Origin: Pezicula radicicola
Lineage: Eukaryota > Ascomycota > Leotiomycetes > Helotiales > Dermateaceae
Reading direction: 5' to 3'
Length of the DNA: 64,000 bases
NCBI GenBank assembly: GCA_003008705.1
Contig: PDUO01000021.1
Coordinates: 126,766 to 190,765, forward strand
The notes beneath the pieces were generated by a model. The model did no database searches and was not told the origin of the DNA. It saw only the letters and a program-made list of their open reading frames with translations. Below are positions 32,953-44,304 of the stretch, piece after piece (the first letter of the stretch is position 1; every line of letters begins with the position of its first letter). Position numbers and translations under genes: made by a program.

Positions 32953-33987
32953 GATGGCTTGCTTAAAAGAGCAGATCAAAAGAATGACGGAGGAAGCGAA
33001 GGTGGATGGAAAGAAGCGAAGGTGAAGGACCCGAAAGAGATGGCCTGATCACAGCGAGTGGAATGCTGGGAACATATGTAGTCGAGGAGATACACCTTGG
33101 TCGTGACAGGTGCTTACACTTCCTCGTCATCTCACACTTGGTCGCTGTACTAAGATCAAGTAAACACATTAGATTATTGGCGTTTGGACCTTCGAATCTT
33201 AGCGATGTTGTTCGTGCAGGACTTACGCGTATATATCCACTTAGTTGAGCGCTCTGGCACAGTTGAGGCCCGGTTGTGCGATGTTGTAGATCATTAGTAG
33301 AATTATGGGTCGCCAAGCGACATAGACCTAGTACGAAACAAATGGAGTTGAAACAACTGAGTTGAAACGAAAGGTCGAGAATTGCATGTTTTGCGATTAG
33401 TTGTAGAATGGAGTTCTAGATGAATAGTGATATTCGAATGGTACTAGATCTTACTAACAAAATGTACATGTCAATTAAAATATCACTTGAGGTCCTGTGG
33501 TTCACAGGATATCTTAGCAATTGTGAGCATAAACCTAATGTTACACCTTTTGTATTTAATGAGATATCGGCTTAAACGGATATTATAACTACATTTTTGA
33601 AGTATTCTTTTTATGCAAATTCCAAATGCCGAGTAATAACAGGGTTGAAACATTTGTATGACCCCATTCGGATGGTCTGATTTGTATGGGTCATTCAAAC
33701 AGCTCTACATAACCGAACCCGAGGCCGGCCAGATGGCCCCTTACAGTAAGTAACCAGATTGGTTCATCCCAAGTGGCACGTGTGCAATGTTCCGACTTGC
33801 ATATTATTGCTTATTATAAGCATGTCAATGCTTAAATCTCCGCAGCTGGGGATGTTGCTAACCTTCGAAATGATATCGGACTACAATCATTGACTTCTAA
33901 GACTTCACAAGTACTGAACTTTATTCCACTTGATTAACATAACCATGTGCTCTGCAAAGCTTCTGCAAGGCCAATAAATTCCCCTAT

Positions 33988-34297
33988 ACGGAGATTCCGG
34001 TCAAAAATCCTGCGAATACAGGGTATGAAGCCCGTACTTGTACTAACCATGAATAAACGTTAAATTTAACGTGGCTTGTCACCTTATAATTAACGTTTAT
34101 TAATCCCTAGTAAGGGTATATTACCGCTTAAGGAGCCTATAGGGCTCGTCCGCTTAGTAATTAAGCACTACAGTTGCCCTAAAGGCCCTATAATATCCTA
34201 CCTTTAGCGTCTAAGCGCCATAAATCCCCTGTTAGAGGATACTGTAGCTACAGGCTACGAAGCCTGTATTTGCACAACTTTTGACCGGAATCTCCGT
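33988..34297. mobile_element. Non-autonomous inverted-repeat DNA element (MITE-like), 310 bp
   Basis: The termini are perfect inverted repeats of ACGGAGATTCCGGTCAAAA, and similarity continues inward with mismatches (TGC.AATACAG, then ..GAAGCC). No transposase frame is seen. A flanking target duplication is not evident, so the ends may have decayed. Confidence 0.7.
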
Positions 34298-34681
34298 CAC
34301 CGGGAATAGCTTCAATTCTACGGAGTAGTCCATGCGTTTCCCCTGCATGACCCCACTTAACGGGTAGATATACGACGATACGCACTACGGAATGTTTTCG
34401 GTCACACTTAGCGATGGAATCTCGGTTTTTGAAAGGGTCAGTGCGATGTTGGTGTACTCTGTTACTATGGCACCGGGAGTGATTAGACTTATTTGCAGGA
34501 CCAACCTAATGACTAGCTGCCGCCGGAAAGCGGAGGATCAACCCCAATTAGTCTCTGCTTATATAGGTAGCTGTCCTAAACGGGACTCGACTCCCCCCTT
34601 TTAACCTTTTTTTTCTCCATCCGCATCTCCATCCCTTTCAAAGCCGCGCAAGCACTGCCAAGCAAAGTCAATCACAGTGGA

Positions 34682-34698
34682 GTCGACTTTAAGTCGAC
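34682..34698. promoter_or_regulatory. Perfect palindrome upstream of the laccase gene
   Basis: GTCGACTT-T-AAGTCGAC is a perfect inverted repeat with a 1-nt centre, flanked by AGTG and CACT that extend the symmetry with a one-base offset. It lies about 510 bp before the laccase ATG. It may be a dimeric regulator site or chance; the sequence does not decide. Confidence 0.3.
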
Positions 34699-35049
34699 GC
34701 TCACTGATTTTCTTGGGCATGACATTCCAAGAGAGGTAGAGAATGCGACCCCTAAGTTTGACAGCCGTTTTCTGTCTTAATGTGGAGTGTTAACTATACC
34801 TTACAGATTCAACGCTGTGACACTCCCTGCATATTGATCCTGATCCATAGCTCGTGGGAAGCAGGGCTCACGTACCTGGGTGCCAGTGATAGGTCCGTGA
34901 TTTTCTTGTATTGACAGACCTTTCCCGAGCTGGCTGGTTTCTGTATTATTGAGTACGTGGCCTAGGAGTTGATGATCACCATATCGAAAGATCTGAGTGT
35001 ATCCGAGTTACAATGACAGAGAAGCGAAGCTGGAATCTCATCGCCAAAC

Positions 35050-35066
35050 GCTGGGTTGTATATAAT
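35050..35066 (+). promoter_or_regulatory. TATA-like element of the laccase gene
   Basis: GTATATAATAAT lies about 145 bp upstream of the ATG at 35205, consistent with a leader of about 100 nt. Confidence 0.4.
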
Positions 35067-35204
35067 AATCGCGAAAGTATCATGGTTCTTATTTTCATCC
35101 ACGGATCTTGTCATCGTTCCTCTTGCAGCCAGAGCCCACTTCCTTGGGTTCAGTCATTCGTTTTTTCCACTCTTTAAATCTTACCGCTGCTGCACTCAGA
35201 CGAG

Positions 35205-37201
35205 ATGCTTTTGACTTCCATTCTTGCCTCCAGCTTAGTGCTGCTTCTGTCAGGCGTCAGCGCTGCTCCCACAGTCGATGCTGCATCTCTGGCCAGCCTG
35301 CAGAAGAGATGCACTAATTCTGCCAGTGACCGCTCTTGCTGGGGAGATTACGATACTTCAACCAACTACTACGACGTTGTCCCCGACACTGGAGTCACAG
35401 TTGAATACTGGTTGACACTTGTGAACACTACCGCTGCACCTGACGGAGTGGAGAGAAATGTACTTTTGGTAAACGGAACCTTTCCAGGGCCTACATTGAT
35501 TGCGAATTGGGGGGACACTGTCAGTAAGTGACAATTAAACACCGGTCGAAATTTTTGAAAGAAGAAATTCTCACAATCTCTTAGAGGTTCATCTTTACAA
35601 CGGCCTTCAAAACAACGGTACCGGTTTGCATTTCCATGGTGAGTGTTTTGATATTCTTGCTAAGCGAGTAACCCCCAGTCTAACCAATGAACTAAGGTAT
35701 TCGCCAAAATTACACCAATCAGAACGATGGTGTTCCATCTATTACTCAGTGTCCAGTAGCACCGGGGGAATCTATCACCTACGAATGGCGTGCTACTCAA
35801 TATGGGTCTTCCTGGTACCACTCTCATTTCGCTCTCCAGGCATGGGAAGGAGTTCTAGGCGGAATCATAATTAACGGTCCTTCGACTGCCGACTACGATG
35901 AAGACCTCGGAAGTCTTCTCTTGAATGACTGGAGTAAGTTTTCCTCTACACTGTCTCTTGAACCATTGCTAACTTTTCGTAGCGCACGAGACCGCCGATG
36001 CTATTTACCCTCGTGCGGAGAGTAGGGGCCCACCAACTCTTGACAATGGCCTTCTTAATGGCACTAATGTTTACGGTGACCTTGGTTCGAGATTCACCAC
36101 TACCTTCACAGCTGGTACTAGATACCGCATTCGCCTTATTAATGGAGCTATTGATACTCACTTCAAGTTTATGATTGATAACCACAACCTAACAGTTATG
36201 GCTAACGATTTCGGTACGTTTATCCTTTAATCTTCTATTTTCATGCTTCGAGCATTCTTCACAGCAGTAGAGCCAACGTACTAATCATGATCTTCTTTCT
36301 AGTGCCAATTGTTCCCTACAACACGCAATATATTAACATTGGCATGGGTCAGCGCTACGACATTGTTGTAACTGCTAGCGAAACTTCTGGTAATTTCTGG
36401 ATGAGAGCAATTCCTCAGCTTTTCTGCTCCGATAACGATAGCTCCGACAACATCAAAGGCATAGTTATGTACGACTCAACCAACACTACTGAGCCTGATA
36501 CTTCACCATACTGTATGTAGATTCCTACATCTTACTTTATAATTGACTCATCTAATTACCTTCCAGCCTACACCGACAACTGCGATGATGAGGATGCAGC
36601 CAATTTAGTTCCATACGTCTCTTTGGATGCCAGCGCAAATACTGTTCAAGAAGCACTACCCGTAGCCCTAGGATTCTCCGGTAACCTCTTTAAATGGAAC
36701 ATGGCAGCAACTACATTCTACGTCGAATGGGACGATCCTACTCTTAAGCAAGTCTACGACAACAACACCGATTGGAGCGATACCGCCCACGTTATCTCAC
36801 TCGATGCCAACGAGTGGGTGTACTTTGCAATGTCCACCACACTTAGTGTTCCCCACCCAATTCATTTACACGGCCACGACTTTTTTGTCCTTGGCAGTGG
36901 GTCCGGGACCTACGTCGATGGAGAAACTGTTCTGAACCTCGCCAACCCACCCCGTCGTGATGTTGCTATGTTGCCATCGCAAGGATATTTGGTCATTGCC
37001 TTCTACACTGATAATCCTGGAACGTGGCTGATGCACTGCCATATTGGATGGCACACATCTGAGGGTCTTGCTTTGCAGTTGGTCGAGCGTATGGATGAGA
37101 TTCCTGGACTTATTGATTATGATGTCATGAACTCGACTTGCGCTGCTTGGGAAAGTTATGCTACTCTGAATAATGTTTCTGTGCATGATTCGGGTGTTTA
37201 G
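35205..37201 (+). CDS. Laccase (ascomycete multicopper oxidase), secreted
   Basis: Six exons: 35205-35523, 35585-35638, 35697-35933, 35983-36213, 36303-36512, 36567-37201; 561 residues in frame. A signal peptide (MLLTSILASSLVLLLSGVSA) is followed by a propeptide ending in KR. Copper-binding blocks are L1 GLHFHG, L2 WYHSHFALQ, L3 HPIHLHGHDFFVLG and L4 HCHIGWHTSEGLALQ. The residue ten after the L4 cysteine is Leu, a non-Met axial position. The protein ends exactly in DSGV, the C-terminal plug motif of ascomycete laccases. It oxidises phenolics with reduction of O2 to water outside the cell. Several NxS/T sites suggest glycosylation. All motifs are intact and the splice sites are clean. Confidence 0.95.
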
Positions 37202-37665
37202 TGTGTAATTATAATGTGTTGATATGAGCTCACGTCTTTACGTTGTGCTGGTTTCTTTTGTTTTATTGTGAATGGAGTATTTTTATGAGGGCACGGGTTG
37301 CATGGATTGGAGTTTTTACTCATAGTTGTAGTGAATAAATACGGAGTCCGATAATTGAATCCATTGTTCAAATCATCTGTGAATGTTTACTTCGCTCTAT
37401 TCAGCGGTGTAGACTCATTCTTTTCTAGTCAACTTATCGCTCAATTAGAAATTCATAACACTGTACGGAATCTTGAGTCGAGTTGCGAGTGATTAAGTTC
37501 CGGTTGCACAAGAAAACCTAGCAGTATAAATATTTCTCATTCTTGACTTCAACTGCATCTTAACATCTTCCTGGTACACGAAGCCAAATCCAACTAGAAA
37601 ACACAAAACATAAATCGAATACCAAAAAACACAGAGGAACAGAAACACACACATTGAACCCTAAA
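37202..37665. other. Intergenic region with promoter of the 37.7-kb small gene
   Basis: GTATAAATATTTCT at about 37524-37537 is followed by an A/C-rich leader of the kind seen before highly expressed fungal genes. No other feature is seen. Confidence 0.5.
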
Positions 37666-37911
37666 ATGCCTAACCAGCTCGCACCATACAACCCACAATG
37701 GGGCCGTCCCTACGGACCAGCTCTCCCCGGTGTAGGTGCACTCTTTGGACCGGGTGCCGGCGTTGATGGTTCCATTGCACAACGAGCATCTGCAGTTTCT
37801 GGTATTGGATCTGGAGGTTATATGATGAATCAATACACTCTAGGTGGTAATTTGATGATGGAGCCTCGGCTGTATGGTTTTGGAGGACCGGGAAGAGGAC
37901 CTTTTAGATGA
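37666..37911 (+). CDS. Small Gly/Pro-rich protein, unknown
   Basis: 81 residues from MPNQLAPYNPQWGRPYG; the ATG sits in CTAAAATGCC after a long A/C-rich leader, and a TATA-type site GTATAAATATTTCT lies about 130 bp upstream. It has no signal peptide and no cysteine. It is rich in Gly, Pro and Met, with QYTLGGNLMMEPRLYGFGG near the end. The product of the 39.3-39.8-kb region contains a faintly similar QY..G....MEPR segment. I do not recognise a family. Confidence 0.55.
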   Translation: MPNQLAPYNPQWGRPYGPALPGVGALFGPGAGVDGSIAQRASAVSGIGSGGYMMNQYTLGGNLMMEPRLYGFGGPGRGPFR

Positions 37912-38538
37912 GTGAGTCGGATATGACAGTATGGAAGATAGAGATGAGGTAACGTGAAATGGATCTGGCGGGATAGGTGAATCAAATCGATGCTTTTAAC
38001 AATTTTGTCATTATGAGGATCTCGAGTGTGTGTCTAATGTGCTATGCTCCTGCAAAGGAGATCTCGTTTCCTCGCTTAATTTACTGCTTGCTATATAGGT
38101 ACATCCACTTCACCAATAATAGTTTCTAGTTGATATTATTATATCAGATGCGGGTAAATTGGCTTGGAACAAGTGCAAAGGGAAGTTTTCATGCTTCCAA
38201 TGGCTAGTTCTCCCTTAGTTCGGGGACGTATTTTCTTGAAGACTATGACGCCTTGCCTTCAACCACTTAAATATATGGATACAGTCAACGAGAAAGTTTT
38301 AATCACTCTCACTTCAAGGACAGAGGCTTGGAAGCAAATTAAGTAAGTTAATCCTTCAATTCAAATCCTATCTTACAAGCGAAGGCGCAGGCCCTGTAGC
38401 TATCCACCCCAGAATTCTAGCGCCAACTGCATCTAGGCTTAGCGACCATGATATGATAAAGAACATTCTTTTATCGCGATCTGAAATTGCCTATAGCCAT
38501 GCTTCTTCCAAATATTAAAGGCGCTTCTTGTAAACCAT

Positions 38539-38640
38539 CTACCAGATCGGCCCAAAAGTTTCAGTCATGCTTGGAATGGTGTTGGCTTGCCGGCTGGGGT
38601 CGATGGGTGGCAAAGTTGCGTTAGCGTCGTTATCATCCAT
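38539..38640 (-). CDS. Very short ORF with a convincing promoter and leader
   Basis: 33 codons from the ATG at 38640 (MDDNDANATLPPIDPSRQAN, ending GPIW). Upstream on the minus strand is an A/C-rich leader ending CACACAATGG and, at about 38772-38790, the sequence GTATAAATATTTCT, identical to the TATA-type block before the 37666 gene. It may be a small-protein gene or the first exon of a longer one; I found no good downstream exon. Confidence 0.35.
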   Translation of the reverse strand: MDDNDANATLPPIDPSRQANTIPSMTETFGPIW

Positions 38641-39291
38641 TGTGTGAGGTGATTTTCTGTTCTTAAAGGCAGTTTTGTGAGGTTTTGTCGACTGTTATTT
38701 CACTGTTGATTTTGGTTTTGTTTCTGGTTTGATTGCTTGGAAAGCAGAAGGTACGGAGAAGGGATAGGGTGGAAGAAATATTTATACTTTAGCTGTCCTT
38801 GAGAACACTCACACTTTGATTAAAAGCACCGGCTAGTACTTCAGCGAAAGAATGTACAGAACATTCTTCTGCGGTATAGTGATGGGCAAAATCACTAAAT
38901 GCAGTCATCTCCTACTCTAGATTTTAGCCTCCTCGCTTAATCAATGTTTGTCGAGAATACGCTGAACATATGAATAAGAATAGCGTGAATAGATGTAACA
39001 TGAATAAAAGTATCGCATTCACAAGAACCATAGGTAGCCGAACCACATCTACTTAAACACCTCTAGAGGTTATGAAGTGTTTGTGGAAAGCACCTATCGA
39101 TCACAAAACCAATACTCGGTTCTTCACACATAAGATAAGAGGCACTTTATCAAGTTCACACTGGATTTGAATCAAATAGTTCAACTTCATTAGCAATAGC
39201 TGGCGACAATGAGGTCTACACCTCATTCAATGTCCAAAGAGCGCGCCAAAATCCACCACATTCGAAACGGGTCCAAAGTCATAAAGTAGCC
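38641..39291. other. Intergenic region
   Basis: It holds the promoter of the 38640 ORF on the minus strand and the untranslated side of the 39.3-kb frame. An ATG-initiated stretch (39211-39288) reads in the same frame as the 39292 ORF but ends at a TAG. Confidence 0.4.
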
Positions 39292-39817
39292 ATACCAGTC
39301 TTTTGACCCGAGCCATTTCACCTTCAACAAGAGATCGAAGAAGAAATCACAACCCACCATTATCGATCTTACCGGTGACGAAGATGAAGCCAAGCATCAC
39401 GCGACCCGTTCGAAGCAAGCTACGAGAAGGTCTATAATACCAGCCGCAAGTAGTACTCTTCCGGAACGACCTGCTCATGCTCAGGCAACCACAAATCAAC
39501 TCTTGATCGAAAACTCCAACAAGTTACCATGGATACAGCCAACCAACCACCCTCAGCATGGCATAATGACGATGGAGCCCTTACCACGTTTCAACCAACT
39601 TTGGGGATCGGATACCGGTTTGGGAGGAACAGCACAAGGAAGACAAGAAACGGCTCGGCTGGCTTCAAAACAAAATATACCATCTTTTCCTCTTCAACAA
39701 TACAGGGCTGGATTCAGACCAGTCATGGAGCCTAGGTATCGAGAAGCTTATCATGGTGTATTGGGCCCTGATGATAATGCGATGAAGAACAAGGTTTGTT
39801 CTAATGAGAGACTTTGA
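39292..39817 (+). CDS. Hypothetical protein exon with a SUMO-interaction-like motif
   Basis: An open frame of about 174 codons runs to the stop at 39817 and begins after an in-frame TAG at 39289, with no ATG near its start. It encodes a basic KRSKKKSQ followed by PTIIDLTGDEDE, the pattern of a SUMO-interacting motif (hydrophobic core plus acids), which is frequent in fungal nuclear proteins. Later come NQLWG and QQYRAGFRPVMEPRY. It may be the 3' exon of a gene whose first exon I cannot place, or a gene (39211-39817) interrupted by the TAG. No family is recognised. Confidence 0.4.
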
Positions 39818-40855
39818 GGGAGAGTAATGGGGTGATACTTTGTGTATTATAATTCGAAGCGAGAGCGTGATTTTACCAACGAACAGAATTATTCGATCCG
39901 TGCTGAATTCCTTAAGCTATGTGAGCTACCGAAATCAAGTGAGTTACTCAGATTACCTAGTAAGTACTTCTCGACACAAAGAATGTATAACAAGTATGAT
40001 CGCAATCATCCAACTTTTGTGGCACCGTATTTATCAGAATCTAAAATAATTTCATTTTAAGACTGTGCCGAAGCAGCAGCCAACTTCTCCTTGGGTTCGG
40101 CCAAGTCCTGACCGATCTCACCATCAGTGGTGCTAGTAGCCTACTGCACAGGAGGGGAAATAGTAAAAGAAAAAGGAAAAGGAAAAGGAAAAAGGAAAAA
40201 ACAGAAGGTAAAAAAAACACAATCTCTCCCCAGAGTACAATATCTTTGAATCGCGCCTCTCGGCCACCCACAAATTCGAGCCATTGTAGTAAAATCCATA
40301 CACGAAGAGTTGAGAGCGATACGAAGCAATCCATAATGAGATGAGTTCTCATGGCCAAGCCTTAACCAAGTACGCCGTCCGCAAGACAGCCAGAAATGGT
40401 CAACAACAGGTTTGATGGTTAGGCGACACCAGATGGAAATTGATTGTAAGGAAGACAGCGCCGTTTGTAGAGTTCTTGAAAGGAACGGGCAGGAGGTCGA
40501 CTATAAAGACGACAACGCCAAAGTTTTCGAAAGGGGTATCAGGGCAGGATGTCGATGAAAGGCGACAACGCCGCGTGCTGAGGAACGATCGAAAACTGGC
40601 AATGCTCGCTTTGAAGATGTGGTGGTTCTGCTGGTGTTGCATGACTCCGAACGACTGCAAAGCAGCCGCTGGACGCAGTACCGAGGGGGCCAGAGGGTGA
40701 CTGTGAACATTGAGTGGATCAGCTTAGAAAACAAAACCAATTCTTCCAACAATATTTCTTTAGACAAAATAAGAATGACAACATAGGTAAGCACTGACAC
40801 CACGAATACAAATGACAGCAAAGGAAAAGATAAGACGAAAAAAAGGAGACGTACG
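39818..40855. other. Intergenic region with an AAAAGG repeat
   Basis: A purine tract of AAAAGG-type units lies at about 40166-40200. Overlapping frames on both strands (40400-40908) have no recognisable product, and I leave them uncalled. Confidence 0.4.
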
Positions 40856-41410
40856 TTAAACTGCACCGTGTCCCCCTGCGGCAGCGCCAGCAACAACAAC
40901 GCCCCCAATCACGGGTTGAGGATGAGTTGCCAAGTGTGCCACGAACAACTCCTCGCTCTCTCCCTCGAACCAATGCATGCTGCCACATGGGCAAGACCAT
41001 ACCAGGTAAACGGCCTGGTAACTCGCGGCGCATTCGCAGGTGAAGAAGAGGTTAGGAAAGAGAGCCTGAACTCTTGCATGAGCAGTTTGGCGTCTCTGCT
41101 GGTCTGCTGCTGTGATAGGTGCGGCATCTTCATCTCTAAGTACTGGCACACCAGGATCTCTACCCGATGCCTCGATAGCACGTCGCTCCTCCACAAATTC
41201 TCTATGGTTACGACTCTGCATATGACGATAGAAGTCTCTAAAGCCATGGCGGCCAATCTGTACTACAGACGGGCAATCCCTGCAATAAAAGACTTGACGG
41301 CGTCTAGCACCAAAGAAATCGCCTACAATTAGGGCTTGGGGGCTAAGTGCCTGAAGTTGGGTAAAATTGGTGTTAATCGGTCGATTAACTGAGATATTTC
41401 TTCCCGCCAT
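40856..41410 (-). CDS. Hypothetical protein with a C2H2-like zinc-binding segment
   Basis: A single exon of 184 residues from MAGRNISVNRPINTN. Residues ~42-72 read YCRDC, then HGFRDFYRHMQSRNHREF, a C-x2-C...H-x6-H arrangement like a C2H2 finger. A second Cys pattern (FFTCECAASY, then WSCPCGSMHWF and HLATH) could bind another metal. No DNA-binding family is clearly recognised. The ATG is well placed and the frame is complete. Confidence 0.6.
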   Translation of the reverse strand: MAGRNISVNRPINTNFTQLQALSPQALIVGDFFGARRRQVFYCRDCPSVVQIGRHGFRDFYRHMQSRNHREFVEERRAIEASGRDPGVPVLRDEDAAPITAADQQRRQTAHARVQALFPNLFFTCECAASYQAVYLVWSCPCGSMHWFEGESEELFVAHLATHPQPVIGGVVVAGAAAGGHGAV

Positions 41411-42263
41411 GCTGTCGATTGCTGAGAGGATGGATGTAGCGGGTGGGAGTCGAGATGCGTCAAGAGTTTGAAGATACAGCAGAAGGCAGTGTCAATGGCC
41501 AAAGAAGAAAAGAGAATAGAAGAAGAGAATGTCGCCACGTCGACTTTGGATATACCTCTGCTAGTGCTAGTGACCTAAACTCTAATTTTTGCATTGTTCT
41601 CTCCCATTTCTGATTCGCCGCGTAAATAAATAAATAAATTACGCGAGCTCGCTTTACGACGCAGGACCGGCAGACTGATCACTTACTTACTTTATGAATA
41701 TGTTCTTAAAGTTATATTTCATGATAACTGTCTTGATTTGGGAGATTGACTTAATCTAGGTAACCTACTTTGCTTGAGAAACTCATTTGTATTTAGTAAT
41801 TTCGTCTAGTTTGGGAATTGATTGATGAGTTACAGGATGCATAACATAGTCTCTGAGACAATACTTATTTATACCAGTATTGTATTGCACTCGTCCAAAG
41901 AGAAACAAATGAAAAGAACAAATTCCTTTTCCTAATCCATCCCTATTTATTATGCTACCTAGTCATTTACGAACGCAAGGTATTCTTTGAAGTGCTGTCT
42001 ACCATCGTACATCCCTCCACTCTTTCAAAGAGAGCAGAACTGGATACCCCCAAAAAAGAGTACTAGTATACTGGGCACTTGCAGTTTTAGACAAAGCTTC
42101 TTTTCAAAATTTACACCAGAGATTATTCAACCAATTATCAAATAAATTTTGCTTGCAATATATCCATAGTATCTCACACTGTTTAAACTCAAACTCCTTT
42201 CCAATCATCCACACATAATCTTGATCACCTTTAACAAGGAAGCATGTACCAAATGCCGAATAT
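41411..42263. other. Intergenic region
   Basis: AT-rich, apart from a GC-balanced promoter-like stretch next to 41410. No gene or repeat recognised. Confidence 0.5.
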
Positions 42264-42869
42264 TTATGATGTCGGCACATCTGGACATGCAAGTTGACCA
42301 CCAACATCTGTAATTTGCTCATCTGAAATGTTATCAGCCAAGTATCAGACACAGATATAAAAGGCAGTAACTTACCAAGATCAATGCAAACATCAGGTTT
42401 CTTGGCATTGTTGTTCTGTTCGCAGGTGCAACATAGTTGAGGCAATGAATCAATGTCGCAGGTACAGGATAGTTCGAACTCTCCACTATAAGCAAGACTT
42501 AGAATACACGATTCATGTTTTATTCGAGCCAAGGTACAGTAAGCTTACTTTAGTTTCCACTGCAACCAGCATTAGCCATGACCATCACCTTGTATGAAAT
42601 TTTGGAAGAGGAGCTGAACGTACTTCAAGATTACCATTGTTATTCTCGAGACATCCATTCAGATCGAGGGAAGAAGTAACATATGATCCATCTGAAGCAA
42701 CACAATCTCCCGAAAGCGTACCATGCCAGACGAAATTTGGGTAGGTGCCAGTAACATTACTAACGTAGGTAAATGTTGAGGGCTCACAAGACTCGTAGAA
42801 TCCACCTTGAGCTTGGATTATTGGGAATAGGCTTGATAAAGCTGCAACAGAAAAAGTGAAGAACTTCAT
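42264..42869 (-). CDS. Secreted cyanovirin-N homology (CVNH) domain protein
   Basis: Exons 42869-42624, 42559-42549, 42485-42376 and 42322-42264; 141 residues in frame. Exon 2 is only 11 nt. A signal peptide (MKFFTFSVAALSSLFPIIQA) precedes one CVNH domain: GGFYESCEPSTF, SYVTSSLDLNGCLENNNGNLEWKL, then GEFELSCTC, VCIDLDEQITDVGGQLAC. The two halves show the internal pseudo-repeat of the fold (SSLDLNGCL...NGNL and CIDLDEQI...GGQLAC). Fungal CVNH proteins bind high-mannose glycans in studied cases; specificity here is unknown. It has six or more cysteines. A TATA-like GATATAAAG at about 42946-42955 lies roughly 80 bp upstream. Confidence 0.82.
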
Positions 42870-44304
42870 GGTTAACAGATGCAAGAAATTAATAGTCTGA
42901 TGTCAATAGTCAAACACAAGATTAAAATTAAATCCTCTTCGGGCTCTTTATATCTAATTGCGGGCCCCCGCGATCTCATTCCGGAGGCGCAATCGGAACG
43001 TAGGACGAGGTTCAATAACTTGTATATCGGGAAGGATTTGTAGCTTGTACATAAGCTTACTTGCTTAAGCCTATCGAATAAAGTATCCACATTCTCAATT
43101 CATCGTAGCATAACCAAGTTAGGTTACCTATATAGCCCATGTTGTAGAAGTCCCTCGCTGCAGCTGCGCCGTATGTATGTAATACGCCGAAACATTTTCC
43201 CAAAATGGTCGCGCCGTAGCGCGCCACAATATCGCTTCTAATATATAGTAAGTCACGTCTGCATATTGCAGAAATATGTCAGCATTTGCAATCGCTTAAC
43301 ATAATCAGCAGGTCAGGTCAGAACTTTGTACTGGAAGCGAATGGAGGAAGTAATCTTACCATTTTGAGGGATTACGAAGCGAGCGTTCTTCCAGAATTTC
43401 CCGAGCTTCAGAACCCGAGAATACCAATATACTCGGGATAAAAAAAATCTTTCACTTCGTTCCGTTTTATCCCCGGACATGAGCAGCTGCTGTTTTTCCC
43501 CGAGGTGATTGTGAGCAAGCCTGAACAGAGTCTCATCACACTAAGTCGGGTGGACGTCAATCTTCGGTAAAATTGATTTTGCTAATGGTTTTGTACATGT
43601 TGAAAAGTCGAGTGCTAGCCTATCGCAATTTAACCTTTTTCTATAAATTATTAAATAATATACTGTAACTATAAAAATAGTCACGATTTTTAGTAGCTGC
43701 TTTATCAAGTAAGGTACTCCGTAGATTACGGTATACGAAGGTAGTACTACTTGCTTACTCATCAGTTATATACTGCTTCTCTATCTTCGCTAGGATATTA
43801 TAGCTTATTATCTATCGGACCGAATAGAGCAATATGTGGATGGAAAAGGTGGCGTATTCTATGAGGAGCAAAGGGAGCTCCGAAATGGGCCTGAGTATGA
43901 GGACGGTCACATAACGATATCTATAGTTCAACATTCTGTGTATCTCAGTAGAAGTCTAACATGTTGAATTCAGTGAATATGGGAATAGTCATGTGATCGT
44001 CCTACTACTACAAGTAGGCCCATTCTGCTTCCACACAGAACACAGAACACAATACAAAACCACCATTGCCTACATGTTGCTGCTGTCCATATTCTGCCTA
44101 TTCTATACATGTTTACATTATCTTAATTAGGCAATATTTATGTATAATCAAGATTAGGAAAACATCTGGCACTAGTAGTTTAATATGAAGACTAGGTACA
44201 CGTTGTGCCCAGCAAACTCGCTGGCTAAGGGCCGGCGCTAAATTTCATTGTCTGCTCTTTCTTCGGGCCAAGCTTCCAGTCGGATTCGATTCTATCTCAT
44301 CACA
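42870..44304. other. AT-rich intergenic region with a diverged LTR copy
   Basis: The 43962-44109 LTR-like element lies here. No gene is recognised. Confidence 0.5.
43962..44109 (+). mobile_element. Diverged solo-LTR copy
   Basis: It matches the 50259-50407 solo LTR nearly throughout (TGTTGAATTCA start, ATAGTCATGTGATCGTCC, AAGTAGGCCCATTCTG, TTCCACACAGAACACAGAA, TGCTGTCCATATT, CCTATTC). The 3' end has lost the perfect terminal repeat, and no target duplication is visible. Confidence 0.75.

Larger units (their letters stand above)
32953..35204. other. Intergenic region with inverted-repeat element and laccase promoter
   Basis: It contains the 310-bp element at 33988-34297, a 17-bp palindrome at 34682-34698 and a TATA-like site near 35055. 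Short frames in between look non-coding. Confidence 0.5.

Noticed and set aside
40400..40908. Overlapping open frames on both strands upstream of the finger-like gene
   Set aside because: They have repetitive hydrophobic or basic composition, non-ATG starts and mutual overlap; no product is recognised.
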